64,000 bases of DNA from Phytoseiulus persimilis (lineage: Eukaryota > Arthropoda > Arachnida > Mesostigmata > Phytoseiidae), in NCBI GenBank assembly GCA_037576195.1, contig CM075101.1, positions 44,206,001 through 44,270,000 on the forward strand, written 5' to 3'. Each line of letters begins with the position of its first letter. The stretch's first letter is position 1. Under the pieces are notes generated by a model. The model was not told the origin of the DNA. It saw only the letters and a program-made list of their open reading frames with translations, and did no database searches. Below, in pieces: positions 39,536 through 51,712 of the stretch. The position numbers and the translations under genes were made by a program.

Positions 39536-40908
39536 ATGCTGGCTACGCTACTGCCGCTTATTCCAAGACCCGCCCCATGAGGGAATAGATCGTTGGAGAG
39601 AAACCGGGAAACCGGAAAGCTGATTTGGTTTCTGAAAACTCTTTTTTCGGAATAGAGTTGCTTCTGCGTCGAAGTGATCTAGAAGCGAGGCTTGTCAGCC
39701 GAGCCTTACGCCAACTGCACAGCTACTTCCATGGTGACGACTAAGTCTGTAGGAACAGGTGGAATATCTCATCCATGCAGCTCTCACCATGCCTGGAATC
39801 CTTGCTGCGCGAATATTCGCCCGGCACATCTGAGTGTTTGCGTTAGGTTCTTCGAGCGCAATTCTGTGAGCAAAGAGAATACGATGATGTTATCTTCCGT
39901 GGTTCTTTTCGCTCAAACTCTCTTGGAAACATCCCGGAACCATCCTCCGGGAAAAAAGTTCCGTATATACCCTTGCAAGTCACTTCGCATACGTTATGCT
40001 GGCCAGGTGAGCACCAGTATTCGCCAGCAGATTCGTAGAGTATATATTTTTCTCTGGTTTGCAGAACGTTTCACCAGACGCTTGCCAAGATGCTCCGCCT
40101 CGAGCTGGGAGCGTGATGAAGCGCAACGCCGGCTTCTCCAATGTGCCCTTGTTTCGGGTTAGTCGGCGACTCCATCGTTCGTGAAAAAAGTGCCACGAGT
40201 TAGCGATAACCCGCCTACGCTCGATGAATTCACAAAGTTTCCCACTGCTGAATGCGGGAGAGATCGATTCGGATTTTAAGTTCAGCTCATCGGAGCCCAA
40301 CGGTATTCCTAGAATGACCCGATTCTGTTCGTCTCAGTGGTATCTGGGGAGATTTCTGTCGCAAAACTCAAGGTTGTCTCGTCTCACGATCTGGACTGAT
40401 CCTCAATATCTAAATATAACACAAATGAGCAAAAAAGGGTTGTTTGCGCTGCAATCTGATTCCAGCTCGCAGAAGCCGCCTTCGACTCCGAATGATAACG
40501 AACACCGGTTGTCGGCTGGTTACCGCGGGCGCGTGTCTTCTTCTTCCATAAAGCTCTTCATGTTTCACTATCTTTGGAGTGATTGTGCAGCACACGCAAG
40601 ATCGGAATTACGAATGACGACCGATCGTGGACGACATCCGAACTCCTATTTAGCGTTTTCATCATTCAGCCATGGAATAAGAACAGCACAGACAAGTTGA
40701 TCGGTACGAAAACGTATGATAACAACATGCGCGTCCCTTTCTTCACACAAAGTATCAAATTCGAATTTTGCGGCTCTCCTCCTCCATATTCTAGATTTCA
40801 GGTTTAAGATCGATACTGGGTCTCAATCTCTCTAAGGGAGCAACTCGACTGATTCTCTCTCCACATTCTTGATAAGTCCGTTCTCTCAATGTTCCAGGAA
40901 CTTCGATA

Positions 40909-40914
40909 TTTATT
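40909..40914 (-). terminator. Poly(A) signal for the lysozyme gene
   Basis: AATAAA on the minus strand, 254 nt beyond the lysozyme stop at 41170-41168. Confidence 0.45.
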
Positions 40915-41167
40915 CTGACACTCAACGTCTCGGTATTCTCTCATGTTGCTTACCACTCGCCGCTCCGTTTGTATCTCACTCCGGAATCGGATCAGGTACC
41001 ATTCCACAAGGTCTAGCAGCAAGTCGAAGCTGTCAAGCCTGATGATCATCAGGTGAAACGTATTTCCGTCGTGCCCCTCCCGAATAGCTTTCAAGTCAAT
41101 GGCCTGTTTGAAGAGCCGACCTCGGAGTCTCCTCCGCCTTTGAGTATTTTTTTCCGCGTGGAAGCCT

Positions 41168-44100
41168 TCAGCCGTAATGTCTCACCATGGTCATGACGCC
41201 GTTGCTCATCGTGTAACTGACTCCACCGTATCCTTCGGGCATGTGGGCCTGAACCCTCTGCGGAAATCCCGCGAACAGCTGCGACCGGATCGGACCGCCT
41301 TGAAGGGTCCTCTCTGGATTCGCGAGTCGGCTCGCTGAGACTCTAGGTGCAGGTCGCGGCAACGCTCTCGGAATCGCGAAGCTTGGCTGAGATTTGGGCG
41401 GCAGAAGTTGGAAACTCTGGAAGCCGCCGCCGCCTCGAACGACACCCTGGAACTGGCCCGCGCCGGGCGGAATCCTGGAGGTTGCCGTCCTGAGACTGAG
41501 GGTTCGGGGGTTCTCTTCGAAGACACTTTGCGGCTGGTATCCATAGGCTGTGCGACGTTTGCTATTCGGAAAAGAGTTCGGGGGTAACGTCGAGGGAGCC
41601 ATCGGAACGGCGAACGTGTTTCTGGGCGACAGCGTTGACTGTGAGATCCGCCGCGGATTCTGTGTGTATGTCGATCGAGGGAAACCTTCTGGAGTTCTGG
41701 CTGCTTGAGGGAAGGTTAGCGTCAGTTGACGACCGCGAGGCGAATTCAGAGCGAGTGTCGGCTGAGGCCTGTTCCTTATGGCCGAGTTCGACCGGAGGCC
41801 GTTCCCAGCGGCGAACTTTTCCGCCGGAAAAACTATATTTCGCTTCAGACCCGACTCCCGGAGGGCTGAAGTGGTGCCCAGACTGAAAAACATATTCCCA
41901 GTCGAGTACGAAAGGACCGGACCCGTGACTTGAGATGTTTGTGGAATCGCAGAGCGAGAGAGCGTGTCCTTCCGGAACAGGTTGTCAACGGAAGACGGAT
42001 TCAAAGCGGTGGTGATGGGTGTCGGGGCGAATTGGCGGGCCCTCGTCGATGGCAGCTTCGTACTCTGTATCCTCGGAGGCGAAGGCAGTGCTTGTTGATG
42101 GTTTCGCTTCGGTTGGATCTGGTTGAAGTCGATCAAATAGTCGGAAACATCAACTTGGGCCGTCGAGCCGGGCTGGCCGAAAACGAGCGACTGGCGGTGA
42201 GGAACCACTGCGTCAGGGATCGAGGGGTCGTTGAAAACGTACGTGGTTTTCCGTGGTGGGCTCTCTATCTGCTCAAGCAGCGAGCCCGCGCGGAGGTGCT
42301 GCAGAGGAATTGTATTTCTGAGCTCGGACGCTCTGGCCACTCCTGGGATGATTCGGGCTCTGAACGACTGCTGGACTTTGGGCCTCGGCGTAAAGTTCAG
42401 CGGCCTCACCGAAGGGACTATCACCGTTCTCGAGAGCGTTGGAGTGACCGGCCTGCGGAAAGAAACCCCTCGAACTCCGCCCAAGAAGTTCATCGCGCCC
42501 TGATCCGCTAGAATGCCCTGTCCGCGTCGGTAGATCAAGCCCTTCACCGGCGCGGGATAGTTTGCGTCGTAGGCGTGTCCAATCAGAGTCAGAGTGTTCA
42601 AGAGCCCCGAATACCGGAAGTTGTTCAGTTTCGGCGGGGGACTGAGAACTTCCGCTCCGGAAAGTTGGGACCCGGTGCTGAAGGATAAACGCGTCGCCGG
42701 GAACCCGAGGAAGCTCATCCCGCCATTGTGGCGCAAATGGCCCAGATTGGGGTAGGTTCTTTTCGGAACCGGCGCGCCGCCCAGGAAGTTCATTCCGCCT
42801 ATCTTGGAGAGAAGCCGCGGGTGACGGGCGGTGTTGGAGTCGTAGTTCGGAGGGGCCGAGAGATTATCCCGGAAGGAGAAGCTTCCTCCGCCGAGGAAGC
42901 CCATTGCCCCTATGGACGTGAGATTGGAGGGTCTGCTGTCGTTGAGAGCGTTGAAAGGAGATCCTCGCTCCTGGGTTCTGGGCTGCTGGAATGATCTCAA
43001 CGAGCTCGTGATTCTGGTTTGATTGAAGCCCGGTCCCCGGTTCGCGGGCCGCACCTGCGAGGAAATCAGTTCTGAACCCATCTGACCCGAACATCTCAAA
43101 CTCGAATGTCGCCGAAGCTTTCCGTTCTGATTTCGTTCCTCCAACACGAATTTTCTCCGACCCGAAGCTCATTCGATCGAACTCACTTGGATGTCGAATA
43201 TGGTCGGGGGCAGGAAGGATTGACCGTTGCACTCATCGAGGTACGTGGCGGTTTGGCCCTTACACCTTGGCCACACAGCCCTTTAAGAAATGTGTCATTC
43301 TAGGTCATGCGTACTCCCGGCGGAATTTTCCCACCCACAGAGAACATGTCGCTCTTTCCCCGTCCATGGCTTAACGATATCTAGTTGCTACTGACCAGGC
43401 GGTGAATCCTTGTTTATCTTTCACGATCTGAGCGCAACGGACAGACTCCGACAGGTCTTCTCCGCGCAGAACTGCAAACCGAGAAAATATCGCCTCCGGT
43501 GAAGATCAGAATTCATCGCCAGCCCGACAAACCGATGAGGAGGGCGGGATTTTTCCTAATTCCCAATAAGAGCGGTTTCCGAATTCATAAACAACTCACG
43601 TGCGCAGTCCACTCCGCATGTGTTGGAGCCGGAATCCCGACCACACCAGTATCGATCGTTGATCTGGAATATCCCATGGTCGCTCGAGCCGTCGCTGTTC
43701 GAAGGATTGAGGGCATCGGTTTTGAACTCACTCTCAAACTGGGCGATGCACGTCCCTAACACCAGGAACAGCTTGTTTTTGAGAGTCAATGAAATACGCT
43801 TCACTTGTCTGTATATGGGATCGCGTCAAGAATGAACCAGATGATGCTCGAAACGTTAGCGAGAGAAAAGAGAATTCTCTTCCTCCTCCGCCGTGAATTC
43901 GAATTCACGGCGGAGGATCGCTTGGGTTAGTGGACATTCGCCTCGATTTCTAGATTTTGAGTTCTGATCTTGTGAGCTATTGACAGGAGCCGGTGAGAAA
44001 TCTTCGGTCTGCGCGAGTCACTCCATGGTTCCGAGCTCGATTTCATCACCCTCAGAGCGATATTTGTTGGAAGTTTCCCAAAGCTTCGGATCAGATGTAT

Positions 44101-44393
44101 CGTCAGGACAGTGTGATGCCGAAATTTGAGCTTGACCGATCGAACCTTCTCTGTGGCAATCAGGCGGCAGGAGGGCTCGCGCACAAACTTGAACCGAGCA
44201 CTGGTCGGAGTATGGGAATGAAACATTGCGAACAAAGAAAAGAACCCTCACAAGCGGCGATTTCCTCCTCCGCGAAGTAGTTCCTCAGTTGCTGAGCAAA
44301 TTCACATTTGGAAAACTGCCGTCCGAAAACTCCAGCTGACCACCAGCACGTCAGGCAAAAAGTTAAGGTGAATGCGTCGACGCGGTTCCACAT
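41168..44393 (-). CDS. C-type lysozyme with a 628-residue C-terminal extension, 5 exons
   Basis: Secreted GH22 (chicken-type) lysozyme, which cleaves peptidoglycan between MurNAc and GlcNAc. Exons: 44393-44252, 43755-43600, 43471-43396, 43280-43187 and 43054-41168, every junction in phase, 784 aa. Residues 1-24 form a signal peptide; the mature domain begins RQFSKCEF. Both catalytic acids are present: Glu55 in AQFESEF and Asp73 in [10 protein letters not shown], matching hen Glu35 and Asp52. All eight family cysteines are kept (30, 50, 85, 94, 98, 112, 131, 142). Ordinary lysozymes end just after the last cysteine. Here exon 4 carries on through [14 protein letters not shown] and splices into one 1.9-kb exon encoding a Pro/Ser/Arg/Asn-rich, cysteine-free tail (157-784). 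Four G-x-M-x-F-L-G motifs stand near the start of the tail. The tail is basic and probably disordered. The join rests on splice sites and phase, not transcript data. Confidence 0.85.
42476..42910 (-). repeat. Four G-x-M-x-F-L-G motifs in the lysozyme tail
   Basis: Motifs at residues 205-212 (GAMGFLGG), 242-249 (GGMNFLGG), 267-273 (GGMSFLG) and 342-349 (GAMNFLGG). The start-to-start steps are 37, 25 and 75 residues. The sequence between them is not alike, so this is a recurring short motif and not a tandem duplication. Confidence 0.85.
43884..43917. repeat. 34-bp perfect palindrome in lysozyme intron 1
   Basis: The arm TCCTCCGCCGTGAATTC is followed directly by its exact reverse complement, with no spacer. 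It lies in intron 1 of the lysozyme gene, 129 bp before exon 2 in transcript order. It could form a cruciform or hairpin, or bind a dimeric factor. Confidence 0.9.
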
Positions 44394-46667
44394 CCTGGCG
44401 AGCACTGACAGGCGTACGTTCGAACCCGGACTTTTCAGACCGACTCTTGCATCAAAGATGGGGCAAGTCAGAGACAAAATCCTTTACTATTCTTGAATCG
44501 TACCTCGCCGGCTAAGCCAGCTCTCTCACTCGCTCGCATGTCCGTCGGTCTGCCGGCTTGCTCCTCTGTCTTCTTGCTAACCCACCTGCGCTACGTGAAC
44601 CACATCTACGTGAAGCGTCGACGGCAGTGTTGAACGAAGGATTGCGTATCGATCTTGCGTCGCGTTTCATCGATTGCGCTGGATCGTTTGACACTCGTTC
44701 TCGTGGCTTATTCTGAGCGCCAGAAGTTTGGAACGGGGCAATGAGTCCCGTTGCGCGGAGCATTCCATAAATCGTTATCGCGCATCTTGTTCTAGTCAAG
44801 CAGCGGACGCATGTTCACGAAGCAGTGTGAGAATGCAGTTCAGGACAGGAGATAAAAGCTAACTAGAGAGATAATAAGATCAGCGTTTGCGTCAAGTCGT
44901 CGCTTCCATTATCCGGCTGCGATTCTTCTCAAATCGGTAGAATGAATAACGAAGCCGGTTGGAACAGTTTTATACAAGCGCTCATTGTTTTCGTTCGCGG
45001 GCTTCTAAACTCGAGAGCTTCTGAGCCGATGTTGATGCGAGATAGAACGGATGCCGAATCCATAGCCGTTGCCGACAGACCACAACTTCCACCTCAACAC
45101 ACTGAATGGAAGTATCTTCCGCAGGACGCAGAGGAACAGATCCATCTCTGTCACTATTGGAAACCCGACAAAATTTTCAACTTCCGAGAGGTGGGATCGA
45201 ACTCTCTTGCCCCGTTTCATGCCACAAATTTGATTTCTGCTCTTGAGCGACCCTGAACATTCCTTGACACGCCGCGATTCCGACTGAGGATCCGCAGCAC
45301 CAACCTCCTCACTGGCTTCACCGATGTGGCATCATGACACTAGCAAATACTTCGATTGATCTCGGGGAGGTTCGACTTCACTCGAGGAGTAATGAAAACG
45401 AGATTCCATATTCTCGAAGACTGTAGGATTTATTCGTGTTCAGAGTTATTCCGACCTTAAGTGAGCTCTAATCTACGATAAGGCAGAGAGGATTGACTCT
45501 TGTGTGTTCTGAATAGGTTTCCATACTTTCTCTCCGTTCGTTTTTCAGGCTCAATCGTATATGTCACTCCCATCCTATTTGTCGTCCTCAGTGGGATGCA
45601 CCTTGCAGCTTGCTCCGCATGCAAAATACATTTGCTCTCATTACATCGTCAGGCCGGCCTCAACGTCCGGCTGTTACCATTGTTCCTGACTGACCTCCCA
45701 TTCGCTCTTTTCAAATAACTTAGTGATGCCGGAATTAGCGAGGCGATAAGGAATCTACGGTGAGATACCTAATAGCGGCGACATCTCTCTCCAGAGTTCA
45801 TCTCGGAGGCCTTTGTGAGTTCTTCTCCTGGACGCTTGCCACAAGCAGATGCATCGGTGATGGTGTTATGGGTGGCGGCGGGATTTTATAAACATAACAA
45901 AATGTACAATGGGGATCAGCGTCGATGATTCTCGATTCGCCTAGAGTTTCCAACTATCATTCACTTATGTGAGTCAGATGACCACGCCGCTGGGCTCCGA
46001 CACTGGGAAAGCCGGTCGTTTCGAGTCCTTCCCCGGTTTCTATCCGCCAGTGGTTCACAATCATCCGATTCGTACGAGTAGCGAGAGGCAGTGGCTGCAG
46101 CGAACTCGGAACGTGATCCGTTGTGCCCTAGTGACATTTACGTGGGGCAAAGCACTGCAACGAAAATGAACGACAGGTCAGTTTCGATACACGTCTGTAC
46201 TGAGCACACTCTGATCTGACAGCCATCGGAACTATCATGAGAGACGTTGATCTGCCATGCGGATGATTTATGCTTTCTCAGTGGTCCCTCGGTTTCTGCG
46301 GAATCTCTGCGAGCCGCGATCTCGCCGTTCGGTAGAATCCACTCTATAAACTCCGAAACACGATGCTGGAAACGTGCTGTCAACCCGCTCCGGAAACGTC
46401 GTCTATGTTCGATCGAAATGAAAATCGTCAGAAAGCTCAGTTCCAAGAATGATTCCGTGCGGGGAGTCAGCGGGAACAACACGGTGCAAGAAACCGAACA
46501 GCGGTGCCTCAGAAACAATGGGTTCGCCCTCCCTCGGTCGCTGATGGGGTACCTTTTTTCGCCGTCAGTAGTTAGTGGTTAATCGTAGAGTGGCTACGTA
46601 GGTAGGTGTTGGGTGAGTAGGTCGATTAGTCGATGGTTTCGCCGATTTGTTCGACGACGCTGGTTCC
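44394..46667. other. Gap between the lysozyme and FEZ genes
   Basis: About 2.3 kb including the lysozyme promoter. A plus-strand ATG frame of 104 codons (44942-45256) has no recognised motif. A minus-strand frame of 126 codons (46518-46138) lacks an ATG start. No clear FEZ poly(A) signal was seen near its stop. Confidence 0.45.
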
Positions 46668-48357
46668 TTAGAGTACCATCGTACCTTTGAGGATATAGTC
46701 TGTGAGAAGCGTGGGGACTGTGGGAGAATCGTCGTTGATCGCGTGCAAAATCTTTATCAGGATCTGCAGCTCTGACACCGAGACCTTAGCGCCTACAGCT
46801 GGGTTGTACGGAATCACCGTCGTGAGATACTGAAACGATTTTATTGATTTCAGAAGCGTGGCTTTTGATCCGATCCCGCCTTGGACATGGGGAGAGGAAA
46901 AATCGATGGTTCGACAATCCTCCGAATGGGACCGGGTCATTGTTTCTGCTCACTTTGGGCTCTCCGTTGACAATGGTATGACCTCGTCCTCTCTTGCGAT
47001 CAATCGTGAACTGACGCCTCTTGTTCTGAACGGTCAGCAGCAGCGAGATGAACGTGTTCTTCGTTTCCTGCCGAGCATGTCGAAGGTGAGCGGAGCGTTT
47101 GAATGTTCGAGTCGGAATTTCAAACTCCGAGCACCCAGGCCACGGGTGGCCACATAATGCGGCAAAATCCGCTTTTTTCCTCCGCTCCACTTACTTTTTC
47201 GAAGTCAAGCTCGTCCCTCTGCGCCAGCTCCGCCACTAGCGTCTCGGACAACGTTTGGATCTCTCGTTCGAGGGCGCTGTGAACTTCAACGAGCTCCGCA
47301 ACGCTGAGAGACTTGATGTGGTCCGATCGGATCAAGCCGGCGATTTGTGCCCGTAGTGAGTTATCCTTTACGTCGGGAACTTCGCTTCGATCGGGAGTGT
47401 TTACCGGAGTCGTTTCTCCGGAAGCAATCCCATCGTCTGACGAGCAGCTCTCCTGTAACGAAATTGTGTTTCGCTCGAATCAGATCTCGTCAAACGGAGG
47501 TCAGAGGTCGCGATATACGGCAATCGATTACGCCGTAGTCGTTCGATGGACGTTCCGGATACATGAGCTCGCTCTTGAGCGCACAGCTGATCCGCACAGC
47601 CCTCCGCCTGACATTGATCTTGAAACCGACTTTGACGCTGAGTCTATTTGAACATCGAAACATAACAGCTTTTGACACGTTGCTTCGATACGGGTTCGAT
47701 CAGTCGAAACGTGTTTCTCACTCCGGAGTGTTGGAACAATCGTCGACATGTCTCCCATATTGGTTGTAGGCGGAGCTGTCAAGCGTCAACAATGGCGATA
47801 TGAAGCCGCGACGGCTTTCGCCCAGTCCGACATTGTACAGCTCCGCATATCTTAGCGAGAGGCACGAGCGTGCAAGGCGAAGATAGGGGCATGATGGCTC
47901 TCCCGCGGGGAACTGGCGGGATCTCGCATGATGGAGAAAGAAGTCAAACAGGCGACTCTTACCGCCATAATGTCCTCTATCTGTTGAATGACTTCGTCGG
48001 CCGACTGCACGTTTGGCGGCTCTGACTGTAGACTGGAAAGGATCAAGGAGTGCAAGTCCAAGTCTCGATCCAAATCTTCCTCGTCGGACGAGTCGACACT
48101 GTGACGCAAGGTGTGGCAATCGTTATACCTGAAAGAGTGCGGAGCGAATTCACGTGAGAACCGTGAATCTCTCGATGACTTGGGGGATTCTATCCGATCC
48201 ACATGTTCCATCGCTGAAAGTAGTCGCAGTCACAACAAAACTGTAGACTCACTGTTCGTTGATGTTGAGAGCGTCGAGTTGCATCTTGCGAGCGTAGCTT
48301 TTCGACCAGTCGATTGGCATGATGTTCCCGTAGTTGCCAGTCAGCGTCCACCATACC
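46668..48357 (-). CDS. unc-76: FEZ / unc-76 kinesin adaptor, 5 exons seen, 5' end missing
   Basis: Fasciculation and elongation protein zeta family, a cytosolic adaptor linking kinesin-1 to cargo during axonal transport and outgrowth. Exons: 48357-48253, 48128-47963, 47452-47195, 47067-46954 and 46829-46668, in phase, 268 codons including the stop. Matches in order: VWWTLTGNYGNIMPIDW, an acidic SSDEEDLDRDLDLHSLILSS, ADEVIQQIEDIMAES, a predicted coiled coil LVEVHSALEREIQTLSETL, AQRDELDFEKETKNTFISLL, then YLTTVIPYNP, LQILIKILHAINDDS and LLTDYILK at the C-terminus. The linker before YLTTVIPY is much shorter than in vertebrate FEZ1. The first visible exon begins with one base of a split codon, so at least one 5' exon lies further right. 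A candidate start exon is at 52568-52653. Confidence 0.92.
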
Positions 48358-51165
48358 CTGGAAAGACGACGCCAACGGTTCAAACTATTGTTCCGAAACT
48401 GACATTCCAAGGCCTGAGGATTGTTCCCTCATGATAGCCGAGAATTGTTTTTCAGGCCCCGATGGAGTCCTCCCGCTCGTGCCTCAGAATGGTGAAGTTG
48501 CGCTCGCTGAGGGTTCCTCAGATGAGGATCCCTCGCATTCGACCCTGCGTGTTCGGTTCCATTCAACCCCACGAGACAGTTGTCATGACAATCCGGAATG
48601 GAGCCGGAACGATTGGAAGTCGACATGTATTCTGACACCGGCAGAGGAGGGCACTGATTTGTGAATCGCTGTGCCAGTGGGATAACAGAATCGGCTTTGC
48701 CCTGTTTTCGAATACGAGCTTGCTTGCTTTGAATGCGATCGTCCCGTTCGAATAATCACGTCATCCGGGAAGCCTTATGCTTGGGTGGCTCGGCTTTTGT
48801 CGTCGAATCGGGGGCGTCCTTGCAGATCTTCCTCATAGTCACACCCACAGAAACCGTAGGATCCGAATCCTCTCAAGACCCAGAAACTGCAACGCGGGTG
48901 GTGTGGGGGCTCGCGACACAATCATCGGCCGTGCGAATCTCAGATTCCGCTTCGTCCGATACTTTCGTGGAGCGGGCAGAGAATTCCTCAAGAGTTCCAA
49001 CTACGCCGCTGCGAGCTCTTCCTGGTTGCGCAGGGAATTCTGATTGTTTAGTTGTGAACATTTCGAAATGGCTCCTAATCCGAACAGTTTGTCAGACTCA
49101 TCCAGAACAATTCGTGTTCGAGTCTTGCCTTTTGTTCAGTTTACACAGTGATGGCCCCATGGTCAACATTCGGGGTCGTGGAGGCGATCAAACCCGAAGT
49201 CAAACAGAGGATCTTCTGTTCTGTCGAGGGTTCCTGAGTTGAGCGCCGTCCCTAATGAAAAGCGAGCACGCACAAGGGACCACAGCGTTCTGCGTTCCCA
49301 GCCGTTGCTCGCTTGAATTCGCGCCAAAGGAACTTCGTCCGTGGACGACATAGGCAACACAGCCCTCCTCGGCAGCCGAAGAGTCAAATTCAGGTCGTCG
49401 TCCCAACGTACTATCACTGAGGCACTTTTCTCTCAGGGAACACCTGCAAATAGGTCAGGGCATAACACCGTGACGATCTGGCCTTTCTAAGTTCCCTCAG
49501 GTTCTCCGCGATTCGTTTCTATCGTTCGCCGTCACATCCTTTGTTGTGGGGGTTGGGCGAATCTGAAACTTCTAAGATCCGAGCCCTCTGACCAGAAGTT
49601 TCTGTCAATGAGGGCGACCACTTGAAGATCTTTCCCGCGATTTCCACGTGTTGGATGTTCCATCAGGGGTTCCGTCGAGCTCCATGCAAGTTCCGGCGAT
49701 CTCTTTAGAAAACATAATTTATTGCCTTCCTCGACCCTCTTCTACTTCTGCAAGGCGCGATCCCTGTTCTCGGCGGTTTCCAATGACCCCAAGTCGGAAC
49801 GTTCGGAAGCTACTCCGATCTTCTCCAATCTATTCCAAGCGTTGCCATTGCTGCCTTCCATATTCGACAGATTCTGTGGGACAGACATTCGAACGGCCAG
49901 AAGGCAGCAATCAACCTCTTTTTTGGTGAAAATACTTTTCTTTAAGCCCGCCGGAGAAACAGTTTTATTGCAATGCGAACCGTATGTTAGACCGCTGGAA
50001 CTACTCGGTTGCTCGCCAACAGCGCTTCGAATGACTTTTATTCGGGAGAAGTATCGTTCCTCTGGACTCCCGATCCTTGCGTGAACTGTCCCTCTGTCCA
50101 TCCCTTCGTTTGCTCGTTCTATTCCAATTCTCGATCTGTCAGAATCGGTGATTTATTCCTTTTATTATCATTTTTGCTGCCTTTCGCTTTCAGAATAACG
50201 AAAAAACAGAAACTCTCTTCTGCTGCAGAAAAGCCGTCGGAGTTGCAACGAGCGAGAAAGAGCTCCATAGAAGCGACGACAACGAGAACACCGACTCAAA
50301 GGCAGAAAATCTTCCTCTTTTCTCGCGAAACTCGCGGGAAGCGATCAGCGGAAGAAAGTGATTTTCTGAGCGCGTGTTTTGAGTGTCCGTCATTGGTCGC
50401 TCTGCCGATTCTCGCTTGGTGGGCCTTTCGATGAGGCAGATGCCTCGAGGAAGTGCGAAACGATTTGGCTTGGCGTTTTAATTTACCACCTCGCATCACA
50501 CGGACGCATTGCACAGACGATAGGATGCGATCTGCCAACAAAGCGAGCGTTTCCCTGAAGCCCCAGTGATCGCAATTACAGCAACGAAATGCCCGTAACT
50601 GCTCCATTTTTCATCTTCTGGTTCTTTAACCTTCTCTTCAAGACGTTCGCGCGATTCCGCCAAGCCGCTCCCCTTCAAACTTTTGTTCGAGTCATTTCGG
50701 ACCTTTTGCGAGAGTTCTGTTCCATCCCTGGCTTAGGAGACTCTGAGCTTTGATGCCGAACGCTGTTGCCGCGAACGAAATCTCCGCGAAAACATCATTC
50801 GAAGCGAACATCTGAATCGAGCCGCCATCCTCCTCCTTTGGTTCGCTCCTTCTGAGCATTCCAGCCTCGGATTCGGCCTCAAAACGCTTTCTGATTCCTG
50901 GGAGCGGGAATACTTGCATCGATCCTCTTCCCAGAGTTCCAGGGGTCGAGAATCCTGGGCGTAAGAATGTCTTCCCCAATGCCAAACTCGAAAATGGTTG
51001 GAGTGGTGCACGTTCGCTCTTTGCAGTCGTTGTTGCCTGGATGGACACCAGGAACGGGGACACTAGGAAATGCGTACCCGGCAGGCGACCATGTCTAAGA
51101 CCGCCAAGGGTCAGGTTTGGTCTGTTTGGACGTAAAAATGAGTTATGCTGTTTAACATGAATTTG
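48358..51165. other. Probable FEZ 5' intron / gap, no exon recognised
   Basis: About 2.8 kb in which the missing FEZ N-terminal exon (expected to carry the kinesin-binding acidic segment) should lie if the gene continues rightward. I searched by eye on the minus strand for the conserved FDEK and CFRN segments without success. A plus-strand ATG frame at 48733-49242 (169 codons) has no recognisable domain. Confidence 0.35.
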
Positions 51166-51712
51166 CTAGTTTGGAAAAACGGGCGACCCTTTTCGTACTT
51201 TTAGTGATACCATCGCTACGGGTGGAAGCTGTGCGGCTCGAGCTAGCATCTTCGCTGTAGTGCCGTTATACTTCGTATAGCTCCGATTTGTCAGGGATCC
51301 GTAGGAGTTCCGTCGAACAGCCAACCGTACAAGCTCACTGCTCATCAGGAACTCGAGGAGCCCGTCCAACACACGTTGGGAGTCACGGGTGATCACGGCT
51401 GCTTTCAACCGGTCGTGTGCTTCCGCTGCTTTTCGCCCCAAGTGTGTTGAAGTGACAGAGAACCGAGGGCTTGTATAACCTTTGTCACGATGGGAGTTTT
51501 TTTCCCTTCAAAACAACTTGATGTTACCTGAAGTCGACCAAGACAGCTTCAAGCCTGAATTCGCTCAACTGAGTGCTGAGGTGAGCGACCTCAATGTCGA
51601 CTGACTTCCACTGTGTGTCAAGCCTTTCTCGATGGCTGCTCGACACGATGGTTTGGATCGAGTTTTCAAGCGAAAAATGCGGAAACTCTGCGGTTGCTGC
51701 AGTAGCTAGCAT
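51166..51712 (-). CDS. Tentative two-exon protein, unrecognised
   Basis: An ATG exon, 51712-51531, begins MLATAATAE and encodes 60 codons of mixed polar/hydrophobic, probably helical sequence, ending at donor gtaaca. An in-phase continuation from about 51472 to the TAG at 51166 adds a basic segment with MLARAAQLPPV. The implied intron is only about 58 bp, with a poor pyrimidine tract, shorter than any other in the window. I recognise no family. It may be one gene, two unrelated exons or chance. Confidence 0.3.

Larger units (their letters stand above)
37546..41167. other. Gap downstream of the lysozyme gene
   Basis: About 3.6 kb with only short open frames. TTTATT at 40909-40914 (AATAAA on the minus strand) fits the lysozyme 3' end. 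Two small hairpins lie at 39479-39535. No gene, tRNA or mobile element is recognised. Confidence 0.5.

Noticed and set aside
41930..42511. 193-codon plus-strand frame over the lysozyme tail
   Set aside because: Antisense shadow of the tail exon, Arg-rich as expected from the reverse complement of Pro/Ser/Arg codons.
44381..44430. Possible tRNA B box (GTTCGAACCC-like)
   Set aside because: No A box or acceptor-stem pairing at the right spacing; the sequence overlaps the lysozyme signal-peptide exon and its leader.
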